Assembly (NCBI RefSeq): GCF_028401415.2
Contig: NZ_CP171821.2
Coordinates: 3,286,001 to 3,350,000, forward strand
Origin: Glaciecola sp028401415
GTDB taxonomy: Bacteria; Pseudomonadota; Gammaproteobacteria; Enterobacterales; Alteromonadaceae
Direction: 5' to 3'
DNA length: 64,000 bases
Each line of letters starts with the position of its first letter. Position 1 is the stretch's first letter. Made by a program: the position numbers and the translations under genes. This document shows, piece by piece, positions 35,005 through 44,090 of the stretch. The notes beneath the pieces were generated by a model. It worked only from the letters and a program-made list of their open reading frames with translations, was not told where the DNA came from and searched no databases.

Positions 35005-36159
35005 CTAAGCAGCTTTACGGCGAGCTCTAGCAGCAACGCCGAACATACCTAAGGTCATCAGCGCTAGAATGCCTGGCGCAGAAACTCTCACAAGGTTATT
35101 CGCGATGAAGTCAGCGTGAATGTATGTTGGAACATAACCACTAAATTCACCAAAGCTGTTATTAAGACCGGCAACGGCGTCACCAAAGTCTGCGCCGAAG
35201 CTCAAGCCGTAGCTATTCACACCAGAAATCAAACCGCGGATGAAGTTTGGACCGCCAGAATCTCCACCAGCAACTCCCACTTCACGATCTCCCAAACCTA
35301 CATCATTAAACAACGCTGGAACGCCCAAAGCATTGGCAATCAGGCCAGATGTGTCGTTAGCTGCCAGTCCGTTGTCAAAATCCGAAACGTAAGAAAACTC
35401 AACATCGGCAGTACCAAAGAAGCCGTCAGTAAAAAAGTCACCGAATTCGCCCCAAGCGTAATCGTACATGTTGTCGCCTTGACGAAGACGACCTGTTAAC
35501 CCGACAGATCCCTCTCCAGTACCCAGTCGACCGTAGCCCGCTACGTTGAACTCTTGCCCTGCAATGTCGTCTTCAGTGTAAATACCGTAAGATGTGGCCC
35601 ATAACGGCGCCTCTTCTTCCAAGCGAAGGATGGCGATATCGTTTTGATCGATAACTTCGCCGGTATAGTCTGGATTGACGATATATTCCGCAACTTCAAT
35701 TTCTACCGTTCCCTCTGGCGCTGGAACATTGTAGATACGCTCATCTGGATTAAGACCGCCTTCTGGTTGGAAGAAAACCGTTGTCGATATTGGGTTGGGC
35801 GTTCCTGCGCCACCAGAAACACAGTGCGCCGCTGTCAAAATCGAACGTCTGTCTTCCATCAAAGTGCCTGAGCAGATGAAGTTTCCTTCTGCGGTTTCCA
35901 TCAGCATGCCCACTACGCCGCTGTATTCGGGATAGCTTGGGTGATACTGTGGGTTACCTATGAAGTCTGCCGTGAGTGGATCAGTGGGGAATATTTGCCC
36001 CGTGCCGCCATCTGCTGCGCCTACTAGCGTACTTCTTGCTTCCCAGCTAAAACCGCCTGAGGAACCGCTAGCAATTAAGCCGGCGTGAGCAACAAACGAC
36101 GTGCCTACGCTGACTGTAAGTGCTACAGCAGCAATGGTGAAACCTTTTCTTACATTCAT
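35005..36159 (-). CDS. Secreted trypsin-like serine protease (S1) with PEP-CTERM-type C-terminus
   Basis: A 384-residue secreted protease. The signal peptide is cleaved after AHA (about 26). The catalytic triad is visible: His112 in LTAAHC, Asp174 in NDIAIL, Ser301 in GGDSGGP. The C-terminal 25 residues are VSAPGILALMTLGMFGVAARARRKAA in pieces: an APG motif, a hydrophobic helix and an Arg/Lys-rich end, the variant PEP-CTERM signal processed by exosortase. Thus the organism probably has an exosortase/exopolysaccharide system elsewhere. The start at 36159 has AGGAG upstream (rc of ctcct). It is the only minus-strand gene between rpoZ and spoT and looks like an insertion into a normally contiguous gene set. 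Confidence 0.9.
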   Translation of the reverse strand: MNVRKGFTIAAVALTVSVGTSFVAHAGLIASGSSGGFSWEARSTLVGAADGGTGQIFPTDPLTADFIGNPQYHPSYPEYSGVVGMLMETAEGNFICSGTLMEDRRSILTAAHCVSGGAGTPNPISTTVFFQPEGGLNPDERIYNVPAPEGTVEIEVAEYIVNPDYTGEVIDQNDIAILRLEEEAPLWATSYGIYTEDDIAGQEFNVAGYGRLGTGEGSVGLTGRLRQGDNMYDYAWGEFGDFFTDGFFGTADVEFSYVSDFDNGLAANDTSGLIANALGVPALFNDVGLGDREVGVAGGDSGGPNFIRGLISGVNSYGLSFGADFGDAVAGLNNSFGEFSGYVPTYIHADFIANNLVRVSAPGILALMTLGMFGVAARARRKAA

Positions 36160-36746
36160 TTAACTACTCCTGAATCATTCTGTTCATTAATAATATTGGT
36201 TATTGTGAATGTTATAATTATTGTTGGTTTGCACCGGCCTTCATCTAGCGCTTATGCTAAAAGCAGTAAATTAAAAGGCAAACTATCCCATTGATGTAAC
36301 AGCAATTTTCACGCCGCTATTGGGATTTATCTTAAGTATAGTAAAATCATACAGTTGCAAAGGGTTTGTCAGAATTAACTTTAGGCTGTGTAAAGAAAGC
36401 TGACACTTATTGAGGGTTCACGTGTGTCTTGAACGACGAACGAATTGTTTACTTATTCCGATGAGTAAAGGTAATCAGAGCCTTAGTTCAGCGGCATTTA
36501 CTATCAATCGGTAATTCAACGGCTTTGCAGCATTTGCTCAAACATGAGCATCGCGTTTAAAAGTAGTAACTTGATTGGCGGCGCTTCATTAAGAATTATT
36601 TGCTTTTCAAGGTATCTAATACCGTAAATAACACAAAACGCTAAATGACGATGAAAATCGGCCGCTTAGCGTTTGCATGTTCTAAAAATAAACGTATTCT
36701 TAACAATAACTTTCCAATCCATGACTAATACGGTTTTAGCAAGCGC
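36160..36746. other. Long intergenic region between the protease gene and spoT
   Basis: 587 bp without a convincing gene. The first 100 bp are AT-rich and should hold the divergent protease promoter. Near the spoT end lies a hairpin (36636-36674). I see no tRNA or other structured RNA. Confidence 0.6.
36636..36674 (+). promoter_or_regulatory. Hairpin in the spoT leader resembling the rpoZ terminator core
   Basis: Outer stem AAACGCTAA (36636-36644) with TTAGCGTTT (36666-36674), inner stem CGAT-GAAA-ATCG (36649-36660). The inner part shares GATGAAAATCGG with the rpoZ terminator. There is no T-run after it, so it may be a relic or a regulatory leader structure 73 bp before the spoT start. Confidence 0.45.
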
Positions 36747-38858
36747 GTGTATTTATTTGAAGGCCTCAAGGCAAAAATTAGTGCCTACCTTTCACCAGAA
36801 CAAGTTGAGTATGTGCAAGCGGCATATGTGTTGGCGCGCGATGCTCACGATGGCCAAACTCGCTCAAGCGGCGACCCGTATATTACTCATCCTGTAGCAG
36901 TAAGCGGTATTCTTGCTGATATGCGTCTTGATTACGAGACCTTGATGGCTGCGTTATTGCACGATGTGATTGAAGATACTGACTACTCCAAAGAAGACCT
37001 ATCGCTAGCTTTTGGCGACACCGTTGCCGAACTGGTAGAAGGGGTGAGTAAGCTCGACAAATTAAAATTCGGAAGCAAACAAGAAGCCCAAGCCGAGAAT
37101 TTTCGTAAAATGCTGATGGCAATGGTGCAAGACATCCGCGTCATTTTAATCAAACTTGCCGATCGTACTCACAATATGCGCACCTTGGGCTCGCTTCGGC
37201 CCGACAAACGTCGCCGTATTGCTCTGGAAACCCTTGAAATTTACTCCCCAATGGCACATCGTTTAGGTATTCACGATATTAAAAACGAGCTTGAAAACCT
37301 AGGGTTTCAGGCGATGTATCCGATGCGCTATAGAGCACTTAAATCTGCTGTATCGCAAGCCCGTGGTAACCGTAAAGAAGTCATAGAAAAAACGCGGCAA
37401 GAGCTTGAGAACACGCTTGAGAATTACGAGATCACCGGGCGTGTTGTAGGCCGTGAAAAGCACCTCTATAGCATTTACCGAAAAATGAAAAACAAAGAGC
37501 TGTCGTTTACCGAAGTCATGGATATTTATGGATTTAGGGTAATTGTAGACAGTGTGGACAATTGCTATCGCGTGCTTGGCGCAATCCACGGATTGTACAA
37601 ACCCATTGAGAATCGCTTTAAAGATTACATCGCCATCCCGCGCACAAATGGATATCAGTCGCTGCATACTTCTTTAAAAGGTCCTCATGGTATTCCGGTG
37701 GAAGTCCAAATTCGCACAGAGCAGATGGATCATATGGCCGACAAAGGCGTTGCCGCGCATTGGCTATATAAAGAAACGGAAGAAAAAGGCACCACGGCGC
37801 AGCTTCGAGCGAATCAGTGGGTGCAATCTCTGGTCGAATTGCAACAGCGGGCGTCTACGTCTGCTGAATTCGTTGAGAGCGTAAAATCTGACCTTTTCCC
37901 AGATGAAATTTATGTGTTTACGCCGAAAGGCAAAATCGTTGAGTTACCGACTGGTGCGACTGCTGTGGACTTTGCGTATGCGGTGCACTCTGACGTGGGC
38001 AATACCTGTGTTGGTGCAAGGGTAGAACATCGCAACTATCCTTTGCATAAGCCATTAGAAAACGGACAAAGTGTGGAGGTGATCACTTCACCGCGCGCTA
38101 AACCCAACGCAAATTGGCTGAATTTTGTCGTAAGCGCGCGCGCTCGTTCTAACATTCGGCATTATCTCAAACGGCAGCATTCGCATGACGCGACCAACAT
38201 GGGTAATCGCTTGCTTAGGCATGCGTTGGGCACGATAAAACTGGATGAAGTACCGCAGAGTGAAATTGATCGAGTGGTAGCTGAAACCAACTACGCAAGC
38301 TTTGAGGAGCTCCTAGCGGCAATTGGAATGGGGAACGAAATTAGCGCCATGATTGCACGGCGTATTGTGGGTGAGCAGGCCGAAATTCCGAACAAGAAAA
38401 GTAAAGTCGCGATAAAAGGCACCGAAGGCTTGATGGTGCATTTTTCGCGATGTTGCCACCCCATTCCTGATGATGAAATTGTGGCAATTTTAAGCCCAGG
38501 CAGAGGCGTGGTGATCCATCAAACGGGCTGTAATAACATCCGCAAATTAAGCAAAGAAGAACCCAACCGAGTGCTGCCAATGCTTTGGGATGATGAAGCG
38601 CAGGGTGATTTTAAAGCATCAATCCGACTTGAGCTGATTAATCGACAAGGTACCCTTGCTGCACTTACCGCCGCTATCGCAAGTTGTGATTCAAGCATTA
38701 TAAATTTGCAAACCGAAGACCGAGAAGACAATCAATATATGATTGATATTGAGCTAACCACGCAAAATCGCTTGCACCTTGCCAACATAATGCGCAAAAT
38801 TCGCGCCCTGCCTGATTTACAGAATATCTCTAGGCATAGCAAATATAAGCAGCAGTAG
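36747..38858 (+). CDS. spoT: Bifunctional (p)ppGpp synthetase/hydrolase
   Basis: A 703-residue SpoT. The HD hydrolase domain (about 20-200) has HDVIEDTDYS and DRTHNMRTLGSL, the synthetase domain (about 220-350) YRVLGAIHGLYKP and DYIAIPRTNGYQSLHTS, then TGS (from about 386, IYVFTPKGKIVELPTGATAVDFAY), helical and Cys-containing regions and a C-terminal ACT domain (about 628-700). Full length, 703 versus 702 in E. coli. Translation starts at GTG 36747 (MYLFEGL matches E. coli MYLFESL) with a poor ribosome site. It controls ppGpp levels in starvation. Followed by ridA and trmH. Confidence 0.97.
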   Translation: MYLFEGLKAKISAYLSPEQVEYVQAAYVLARDAHDGQTRSSGDPYITHPVAVSGILADMRLDYETLMAALLHDVIEDTDYSKEDLSLAFGDTVAELVEGVSKLDKLKFGSKQEAQAENFRKMLMAMVQDIRVILIKLADRTHNMRTLGSLRPDKRRRIALETLEIYSPMAHRLGIHDIKNELENLGFQAMYPMRYRALKSAVSQARGNRKEVIEKTRQELENTLENYEITGRVVGREKHLYSIYRKMKNKELSFTEVMDIYGFRVIVDSVDNCYRVLGAIHGLYKPIENRFKDYIAIPRTNGYQSLHTSLKGPHGIPVEVQIRTEQMDHMADKGVAAHWLYKETEEKGTTAQLRANQWVQSLVELQQRASTSAEFVESVKSDLFPDEIYVFTPKGKIVELPTGATAVDFAYAVHSDVGNTCVGARVEHRNYPLHKPLENGQSVEVITSPRAKPNANWLNFVVSARARSNIRHYLKRQHSHDATNMGNRLLRHALGTIKLDEVPQSEIDRVVAETNYASFEELLAAIGMGNEISAMIARRIVGEQAEIPNKKSKVAIKGTEGLMVHFSRCCHPIPDDEIVAILSPGRGVVIHQTGCNNIRKLSKEEPNRVLPMLWDDEAQGDFKASIRLELINRQGTLAALTAAIASCDSSIINLQTEDREDNQYMIDIELTTQNRLHLANIMRKIRALPDLQNISRHSKYKQQ

Positions 38859-38915
38859 CCAGTATGAGGTGCAGTGTTTCATAACCGGTACTCGCTAAAA
38901 CAAGAGGGCAACACC

Positions 38916-39302
38916 ATGTCAAAATCGATTATTCAGACTAACGACGCTCCCGAAGCTATTGGCACTTACAGTCAAGCTGTAAAGGCCGGAAACACTGTTT
39001 ACCTGTCAGGTCAAATTCCTTTAGTTCCAAGCACTATGGAAATCGTGTCAGAAGCGTTTGAGGCGCAAGCGGTACAGGTATTTGAAAATATTCAAGCGGT
39101 TGTGAGTGCAGCTGGCGGCAACATGTCTAATTTAGTGAAAGTAAATATCTTTTTAACCGACCTCGGACAGTTTGCTAAGGTAAACGAAGTGATGGCGAGA
39201 TATTTTAAGCAACCTTATCCAGCGCGTGCAGCGGTTCAAGTAAGCGCGCTTCCTAAGGGCGTTAAAATAGAAATAGACGGCGTGATGGTGCTGCCCGAAT
39301 AA
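38916..39302 (+). CDS. ridA: RidA family enamine/imine deaminase
   Basis: A 128-residue RidA/YjgF/UK114 protein that hydrolyses reactive 2-aminoacrylate and other enamines from PLP enzymes. NDAPEAIGTYSQAVKAGNTV, the YLSGQIPL strand and the YPARAAVQVSALPKGVKIEID segment with the catalytic-type Arg are present. ATG 38916 is chosen, with AGAGGG 7 bases upstream; the upstream in-frame extension has no site. ridA commonly sits beside spoT in gammaproteobacteria. Confidence 0.96.
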   Translation: MSKSIIQTNDAPEAIGTYSQAVKAGNTVYLSGQIPLVPSTMEIVSEAFEAQAVQVFENIQAVVSAAGGNMSNLVKVNIFLTDLGQFAKVNEVMARYFKQPYPARAAVQVSALPKGVKIEIDGVMVLPE

Positions 39303-39349
39303 TGCGTTTTGAGTGAATGAATCGTGCGTATATTCTCTAGAGGAAGCTT

Positions 39350-40048
39350 ATGCTAATGCAACAATGCATGAGCCCCGAGCGCTACCAAAAAATTAGACAA
39401 GTATTGGCCAAACGCCAACCTGATCTAACGCTCTTGCTTGAAGAAGTGCATAAGCCACACAATGTGAGTGCTGTCATACGATCTGCAGATGCGGTTGGCA
39501 TTCATAAAATCCATGCAGTGTGGGAAGAAAACCGCGCCTTGCGAAAAGGCACTGCCATGGGCAGCCAAATTTGGGTGAAAACCCAAGTTCATCGAAGCAC
39601 CGCAGAAGCCGTTTCTCATCTAAAAGCCAATAACATGCAGGTCTTAGTCACTCATCTTGACGACAAGGCTGTCGATTTTCGTGAAATTGATTACACTCAG
39701 CCCACCGCAATCCTGTTGGGTCAAGAAAAATCGGGTGCGACTAGTGAAGCAATCGCGCTTGCTGATCAAAGCGTTGTTGTTCCGATGGTTGGGATGGTGC
39801 AATCTTTAAATGTATCAGTAGCTGCAGCGCTCATTCTTTATGAAGCGCAGCGTCAAAGAGAAGCTGCTAATATGTACGCTCAGTCAAAGCTTGATGAAAG
39901 CGAGGCTCAAGATGTTTTATTTGAAGGGGGCTTTCCTGTTCTCTATCGTGAATGTGTGCGCCGTAAATTGCCCTTCCCACAGGTAGATGACAAGGGGTGT
40001 ATATCAGCAGATAAAGCCTGGTGGGACGCGCTTCAATTTACTTCATAA
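39350..40048 (+). CDS. trmH: tRNA (guanosine-18-2'-O)-methyltransferase
   Basis: A 232-residue SPOUT methyltransferase methylating G18 of the tRNA D-loop. It follows E. coli TrmH closely: QPDLTLLLEEVHKPHNVSAVIRSADAVG, then VDFREIDYTQPTAILLGQEKSG and the knot motif VPMVGMVQSLNVSVAAALILYEAQRQR. AGGAAG lies just before ATG 39350. In relatives recG follows; here recG is about 13 kb downstream. Confidence 0.96.
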   Translation: MLMQQCMSPERYQKIRQVLAKRQPDLTLLLEEVHKPHNVSAVIRSADAVGIHKIHAVWEENRALRKGTAMGSQIWVKTQVHRSTAEAVSHLKANNMQVLVTHLDDKAVDFREIDYTQPTAILLGQEKSGATSEAIALADQSVVVPMVGMVQSLNVSVAAALILYEAQRQREAANMYAQSKLDESEAQDVLFEGGFPVLYRECVRRKLPFPQVDDKGCISADKAWWDALQFTS

Positions 40049-40141
40049 TTTACTTCTAACAAGATTTGAAATAAAAAGCAGCGTATGCCGGTCCAGTGAT
40101 TGTCATCACTATTTTGCTCCTCAATGTTAAAAGGAAACTGA

Positions 40142-40810
40142 ATGAAATCACATATTATGCGCCCCTTATTATCTGCAGCATCGATTATTTTCGTGCTGCT
40201 TGGACTGAGTTTGAATCATGCTAATGCCCTTGACCGCACTGTCATCGCAGATACAGCCGCGAATGTTACTCCCATACTTAACGGAACCACCATTCCGAAC
40301 GTAATGGTCAAAACGGCAGAGGGAGACCCGGTGAGTCTGCCTGCGCTATTAATGCTAAAACCCAGCGTCATCGTTTTTTACCGTGGTGGTTGGTGCCCGT
40401 ATTGCTCTCGACAGTTAGCGGAATTAAAAGATATTGAGCAGGAGTTAGTTAGCGAGGGTTATCAGATACTGGCAATATCTCCCGAAACACCTGAAAAACT
40501 TCAGTCGCAAAAGCTTGAAACAGAATTTGCAGCTCAGCTTATTTCTGATGCTGATTTAAACGCAATTAAAGAATTCGGTATTGGTTTTTACGTACCAGAC
40601 GACACGCGCAAACTTTACAAAGACCGTATGCAAATTGAACTTGCAGCCGACGCTAGCGACGATAGCGAGCGCGCAGTGCTGCCTGCCCCTGCTATTTTCA
40701 TTACCGACACCAGCGGTACGGTTTTGTTTAATTACGTGAATCCTGATTTTAAAACTCGCCCCTCCGCACAACTTGTGCTTAGTGCGGCAAAACTCGTCAA
40801 GGCAGACTAG
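40142..40810 (+). CDS. Exported peroxiredoxin-like (AhpC/TSA) protein
   Basis: A 222-residue thioredoxin-fold protein. A Sec signal peptide ends near ANA29. The active site is FYRGGWCPYCSRQL, with Cys85 and Cys88 in a C-x-x-C arrangement, and the fold continues with EGYQILAISPETPEKLQ and a late PAPAIFITDTSGTVLF. This is the AhpC/TSA-like subgroup that may act as a periplasmic thiol peroxidase or redox protein. AAAAGGAAA precedes ATG. It stands alone, with a terminator after it. Confidence 0.87.
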   Translation: MKSHIMRPLLSAASIIFVLLGLSLNHANALDRTVIADTAANVTPILNGTTIPNVMVKTAEGDPVSLPALLMLKPSVIVFYRGGWCPYCSRQLAELKDIEQELVSEGYQILAISPETPEKLQSQKLETEFAAQLISDADLNAIKEFGIGFYVPDDTRKLYKDRMQIELAADASDDSERAVLPAPAIFITDTSGTVLFNYVNPDFKTRPSAQLVLSAAKLVKAD

Positions 40811-40822
40811 AGCGCGATTGAG

Positions 40823-40856
40823 TCAGCTCGCTTTTCCTCGTAAAGCGGGCTGATTT
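40823..40856 (+). terminator. Probable intrinsic terminator after the peroxiredoxin-like gene
   Basis: TCAGCTCGCTTT (40823-40834) pairs with AAAGCGGGCTGA (40842-40853) with one U-G wobble and a 7-nt loop, followed by a short TTT. It sits 13 bp after the stop codon. Confidence 0.65.
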
Positions 40857-41064
40857 CATTGCGAAGCAAGTAAATTCTACAATCTATTTTGAAGATTCTT
40901 TTCACATTAAAAAATGCATCTCATTTAATTAAGAAAAGCGCATAAAATTCAGCGAGTTAATTCCGAAGGACTTCGGCATGAGGCTTGCAGCTCTGACTTC
41001 GAGCAATGAACAGTGAACAATCTTACTCTTCATTTACTTTCATAAACAGATACAGGAGTTTTTT

Positions 41065-41502
41065 ATGAGTAATCAAGTAAAAAAAGTCGCTGACGTAATT
41101 AAAGTATTGCAAGGTGGAATTGAGTTTTATCAAGAAGCGATAAAGAAAGTAGATACACAAAGCTTCATCGGAATTTTTCAGCGTATGATTTCTGAAAAGC
41201 AAGAGGCAATCAATAGTCTGCAACCTTTCGCCATTAATGAGCAAGGTGAGAAGGAGGACGATACGCATTGGATGATAGATTCCAGAAAAATGTATACCAG
41301 CCTAATCAGCAAAATGTCATCTGACGCTGAACATACCTACATTGATCAACTAGAAGAAGTAGAAGACAAAGTGTTAGAGTCATTGGACGATGCGTTGAGC
41401 GAGGAGCAGCCCGAAGGATGTTTATCAGCATTACGACAAGTGCGCATTAAAGCACAAAAGATGCATGATGAAATGAAAGATTTGCAGGAGGCGACAGAGT
41501 AA
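41065..41502 (+). CDS. Four-helix-bundle protein, PA2169/DUF2383-like
   Basis: A 145-residue, almost all-helical acidic protein. The opening VADVIKVLQGGIEFYQEAIKKVD, followed by ISEKQEAINSLQP and a second helical pair, fits the PA2169 (DUF2383) four-helix-bundle, ferritin-like family. Function unknown, usually stress-linked. CAGGAG lies before ATG. Single gene, ended by a strong bidirectional terminator. Confidence 0.78.
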   Translation: MSNQVKKVADVIKVLQGGIEFYQEAIKKVDTQSFIGIFQRMISEKQEAINSLQPFAINEQGEKEDDTHWMIDSRKMYTSLISKMSSDAEHTYIDQLEEVEDKVLESLDDALSEEQPEGCLSALRQVRIKAQKMHDEMKDLQEATE

Positions 41503-41533
41503 ATTTTTCAAAAAATTGCAAAGTTTCAAATAA

Positions 41534-41561
41534 AAAGCTCGGATTCGTCCGAGCTTTTTTT
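41534..41561. terminator. Bidirectional intrinsic terminator
   Basis: AAAGCTCGGA / TCCGAGCTTT stem (41534-41543 with 41548-41557) with a TTCG tetraloop, A-run on the left and T-run on the right. It lies between the convergent genes ending at 41502 and 41590. Confidence 0.93.
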
Positions 41562-41589
41562 GTGTGGACATTCTTCAGCGATAGTTCAG

Positions 41590-43032
41590 CTAGCCATGCA
41601 CGGCTGCATATCCAGGCTCACCATTGAAGTTATACAAATTTTCGGTTTTGACGACATCGTATCCTGCGCTGTTTAAACGAATTTGAAGTGAGAGGACTTC
41701 GGCAAAATCAAGCTCGTCTTTCGATGACATGAATCTACAGCGCCAGTGATCAACGCAGTAGGTTTCTTCAAAGCCTTCTGGCCAAACTTTAACGCCACGG
41801 TTGGTAATTAACTTAAGCGCTAGCTCTTCGTTGCTAGTCAATTTAAGTGCTTCTCCTAAATCAGCTGGCGTACCGCCTTGCCATTGTAAGAAAATATCAA
41901 TACCCACCAGTTCTTTTTTACAAGGTGTTTTATGACCAACACTCGGCAACGAGAGCGGTTTTGCATCGGCATATGACGGTGCTTTTAGCTTTGAAGGGCT
42001 TTGCCCTAATTTGCTGATTACCGCTTTTGCGAAGTCCTCGGTGCCTAGCTTTTGCGCGCTTGCCCCTTCTTTATAAATATCGGCAGTGTGCAGGCCCTCT
42101 TCTAACGCAACCAACCATGCATGATGAATTTTCTCTGCGACATCGCCTTGGCCAATATGCACCAGCATTTGTATTGCGCCGTGCAGTAAACCCGATGGGT
42201 TAGCAATATCTTGACCGGCCAAATCGGGCGCTGAGCCATGAATGGCCTCGAACATCGCGCATGATTCACCAATATTGGCAGAGCCTGCCATGCCAACGGA
42301 GCCCGCTATTTGGGCGGCAACATCGGAAATGATGTCACCATAGAGATTGGGCATCACGATCACATCAAAATCTTCAGGCGTGTCTGCAACGCGCGCAGCA
42401 CCAATATCTACGATCATGCTGTCGTGTTGAATATCGGGATATTCTGAAGCAATGTCTTTAAACACACTGTGAAATAGACCGTCGGTTAGCTTCATGATGT
42501 TATCTTTAACAAAGCAAGTGACGCGCTTACGTTTTTGCGCTTTAGCGTATTCAAAAGCATAGCGCACAATGCGCTCACAGCCTGGGCGCGTGATGAGTTT
42601 TAAACACTGATACACTTCTTCGGTCTGTCTGTGCTCAATACCTGCATAAAGGTCCTCTTCATTTTCTCGAACAATGACCATGTCCATCTCAGGGTGCTTG
42701 GTGTCTACAAAAGGAGCATAAGCGATACAGGGGCGCACATTTGCATATAATCCAAGCGCTTTGCGCATACTCACATTTAAGCTTTTGTATCCGCCGCCTT
42801 GCGGGGTGGTGATAGGGGCTTTAAGAAACACTTTGGTGCGGCGTAAAGACTCCCATGCACTCGCTTCAATGCCGTTGGTTTGACCGCTTAGGTAAACCTT
42901 TTCGCCAATTTCGATGGTCTCTGGTGCGATTTGCGCGCCTGCAGCGTCAAGTACATCAAGTGTGGCCTGCATAATAGAGGGGCCAATGCCATCGCCATAC
43001 GCGACTGTAATCGGTGTTTTCTGTTCTGCCAT
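41590..43032 (-). CDS. icd: Isocitrate dehydrogenase (Thermus-type, long form)
   Basis: A 480-residue beta-decarboxylating dehydrogenase converting isocitrate to 2-oxoglutarate. The opening ITVAYGDGIGPSIMQATLDVL, the phosphorylation/substrate loop SLNVSMRKALGLYANVRP, VRENEEDLYAGIEH, FVKDNIMKLTDGLF and the GSAPDLAGQDIANPSG motif are clear. The C-terminal extension (about 340-480) is as in the Thermus/Rickettsia-type enzymes rather than E. coli Icd (416 aa). Cofactor (NADP or NAD) not assigned. ATG 43032 is chosen with AGGA 6 bases before it. A LysR regulator is divergent, 112 bp away. Confidence 0.92.
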   Translation of the reverse strand: MAEQKTPITVAYGDGIGPSIMQATLDVLDAAGAQIAPETIEIGEKVYLSGQTNGIEASAWESLRRTKVFLKAPITTPQGGGYKSLNVSMRKALGLYANVRPCIAYAPFVDTKHPEMDMVIVRENEEDLYAGIEHRQTEEVYQCLKLITRPGCERIVRYAFEYAKAQKRKRVTCFVKDNIMKLTDGLFHSVFKDIASEYPDIQHDSMIVDIGAARVADTPEDFDVIVMPNLYGDIISDVAAQIAGSVGMAGSANIGESCAMFEAIHGSAPDLAGQDIANPSGLLHGAIQMLVHIGQGDVAEKIHHAWLVALEEGLHTADIYKEGASAQKLGTEDFAKAVISKLGQSPSKLKAPSYADAKPLSLPSVGHKTPCKKELVGIDIFLQWQGGTPADLGEALKLTSNEELALKLITNRGVKVWPEGFEETYCVDHWRCRFMSSKDELDFAEVLSLQIRLNSAGYDVVKTENLYNFNGEPGYAAVHG

Positions 43033-43144
43033 AGTCAATCCTATTTGTTAATTTTATGTTTATAGTTGTGAGCGACATTGTACTGATACTGGTGGTTTGC
43101 AATAATAGATTTATTCGTCACTTTATATCTATAAAAGTAAATGT

Positions 43145-44062
43145 ATGGCTTGGGCTAAACGTTTTCACACTCGCCAAACGACCTTCAGGCAACTGGAGAT
43201 ATTTCTTGGTGTGGCTGACTATGCCAGCGTCACGCTCGCCGCAAAAGCTTTACACTTAGCTCAGCCCACTGTTTCTACTCAAATCGCTAAGCTTTCACAG
43301 TCTTTAGGCGTGACCTTATTTGAGCAAGTTGGCAAGCAGCTGTATCCTACTGACACCGGCTCAGAGGTGCGAGACGCTGCTCGTGAATTATTTAGCGTGA
43401 TGGATAATCTAGAAATGCGCTTGGCTCAGCGCGAGGGTTTGTCGGTTGGGCAGTTAAAGATTAGCGTGGTGACAACCGCAAAGTATTTGATACCCAATTG
43501 GTTGGGCGAGTTTTGTCAACGCTATCCCAACATCGAACCCGAATTTCAAATTGGCAACCGAGCCGAAATCATTCAGCGTTTGAAACAAAATCTAGACGAT
43601 TTATATGTCTTTAGTAATCCGCCAAACGACTTAGATATTCGGTCTGAATTTTTAACTGAAAACCCATTGGTGGTAATAGCGAAGCAAGGCCATCCACTTC
43701 AACACAAAAGCAACATAGTGTGGAATGAACTTAACAGTGAGCGTTTGCTCATTCGCGAAAATGGCTCCGGCACGCGCTTTGCCATTGAGCAGTTTTTCAA
43801 TCAACATGGTTTAGTGCTTGCGCGTCCTGTTACTATTGCTAGCAACGAAGCAATTAAAGAATCGGTAATGGCCGGTTTAGGGATTGCCATTGTTAGTCGC
43901 CATGCGCTTAATCACATGGCGCCTGGTAATTTGGTGGAGCTGCCCGTGAAAGAATTTCCCATCCCGAATAGCTGGTATTGGGTCAGGCCAAACGGTAAAC
44001 AGGACTCGCCTGTCGTAAAAGCGTTTAGAGCCCACGTTAGCCAAAAGCTTAAGGCAAAGTAG
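43145..44062 (+). CDS. LysR-family transcriptional regulator
   Basis: A 305-residue LysR regulator. The N-terminal winged helix (about 12-72) has FRQLEIFLGVADYASVTLAAKALHLAQPTVSTQI in sections, and the C-terminal periplasmic-binding-like effector domain ends with the usual NSWYWVRPNGK strand. The closest overall pattern is the CbbR-like branch, but no carbon-fixation gene is here. Divergent from icd, so icd is the likely target, with the shared 112-bp region as operator site; this is inference. Confidence 0.9.
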   Translation: MAWAKRFHTRQTTFRQLEIFLGVADYASVTLAAKALHLAQPTVSTQIAKLSQSLGVTLFEQVGKQLYPTDTGSEVRDAARELFSVMDNLEMRLAQREGLSVGQLKISVVTTAKYLIPNWLGEFCQRYPNIEPEFQIGNRAEIIQRLKQNLDDLYVFSNPPNDLDIRSEFLTENPLVVIAKQGHPLQHKSNIVWNELNSERLLIRENGSGTRFAIEQFFNQHGLVLARPVTIASNEAIKESVMAGLGIAIVSRHALNHMAPGNLVELPVKEFPIPNSWYWVRPNGKQDSPVVKAFRAHVSQKLKAK

Positions 44063-44090
44063 CGGGCATCATGAGCAAATAATACCGGCG

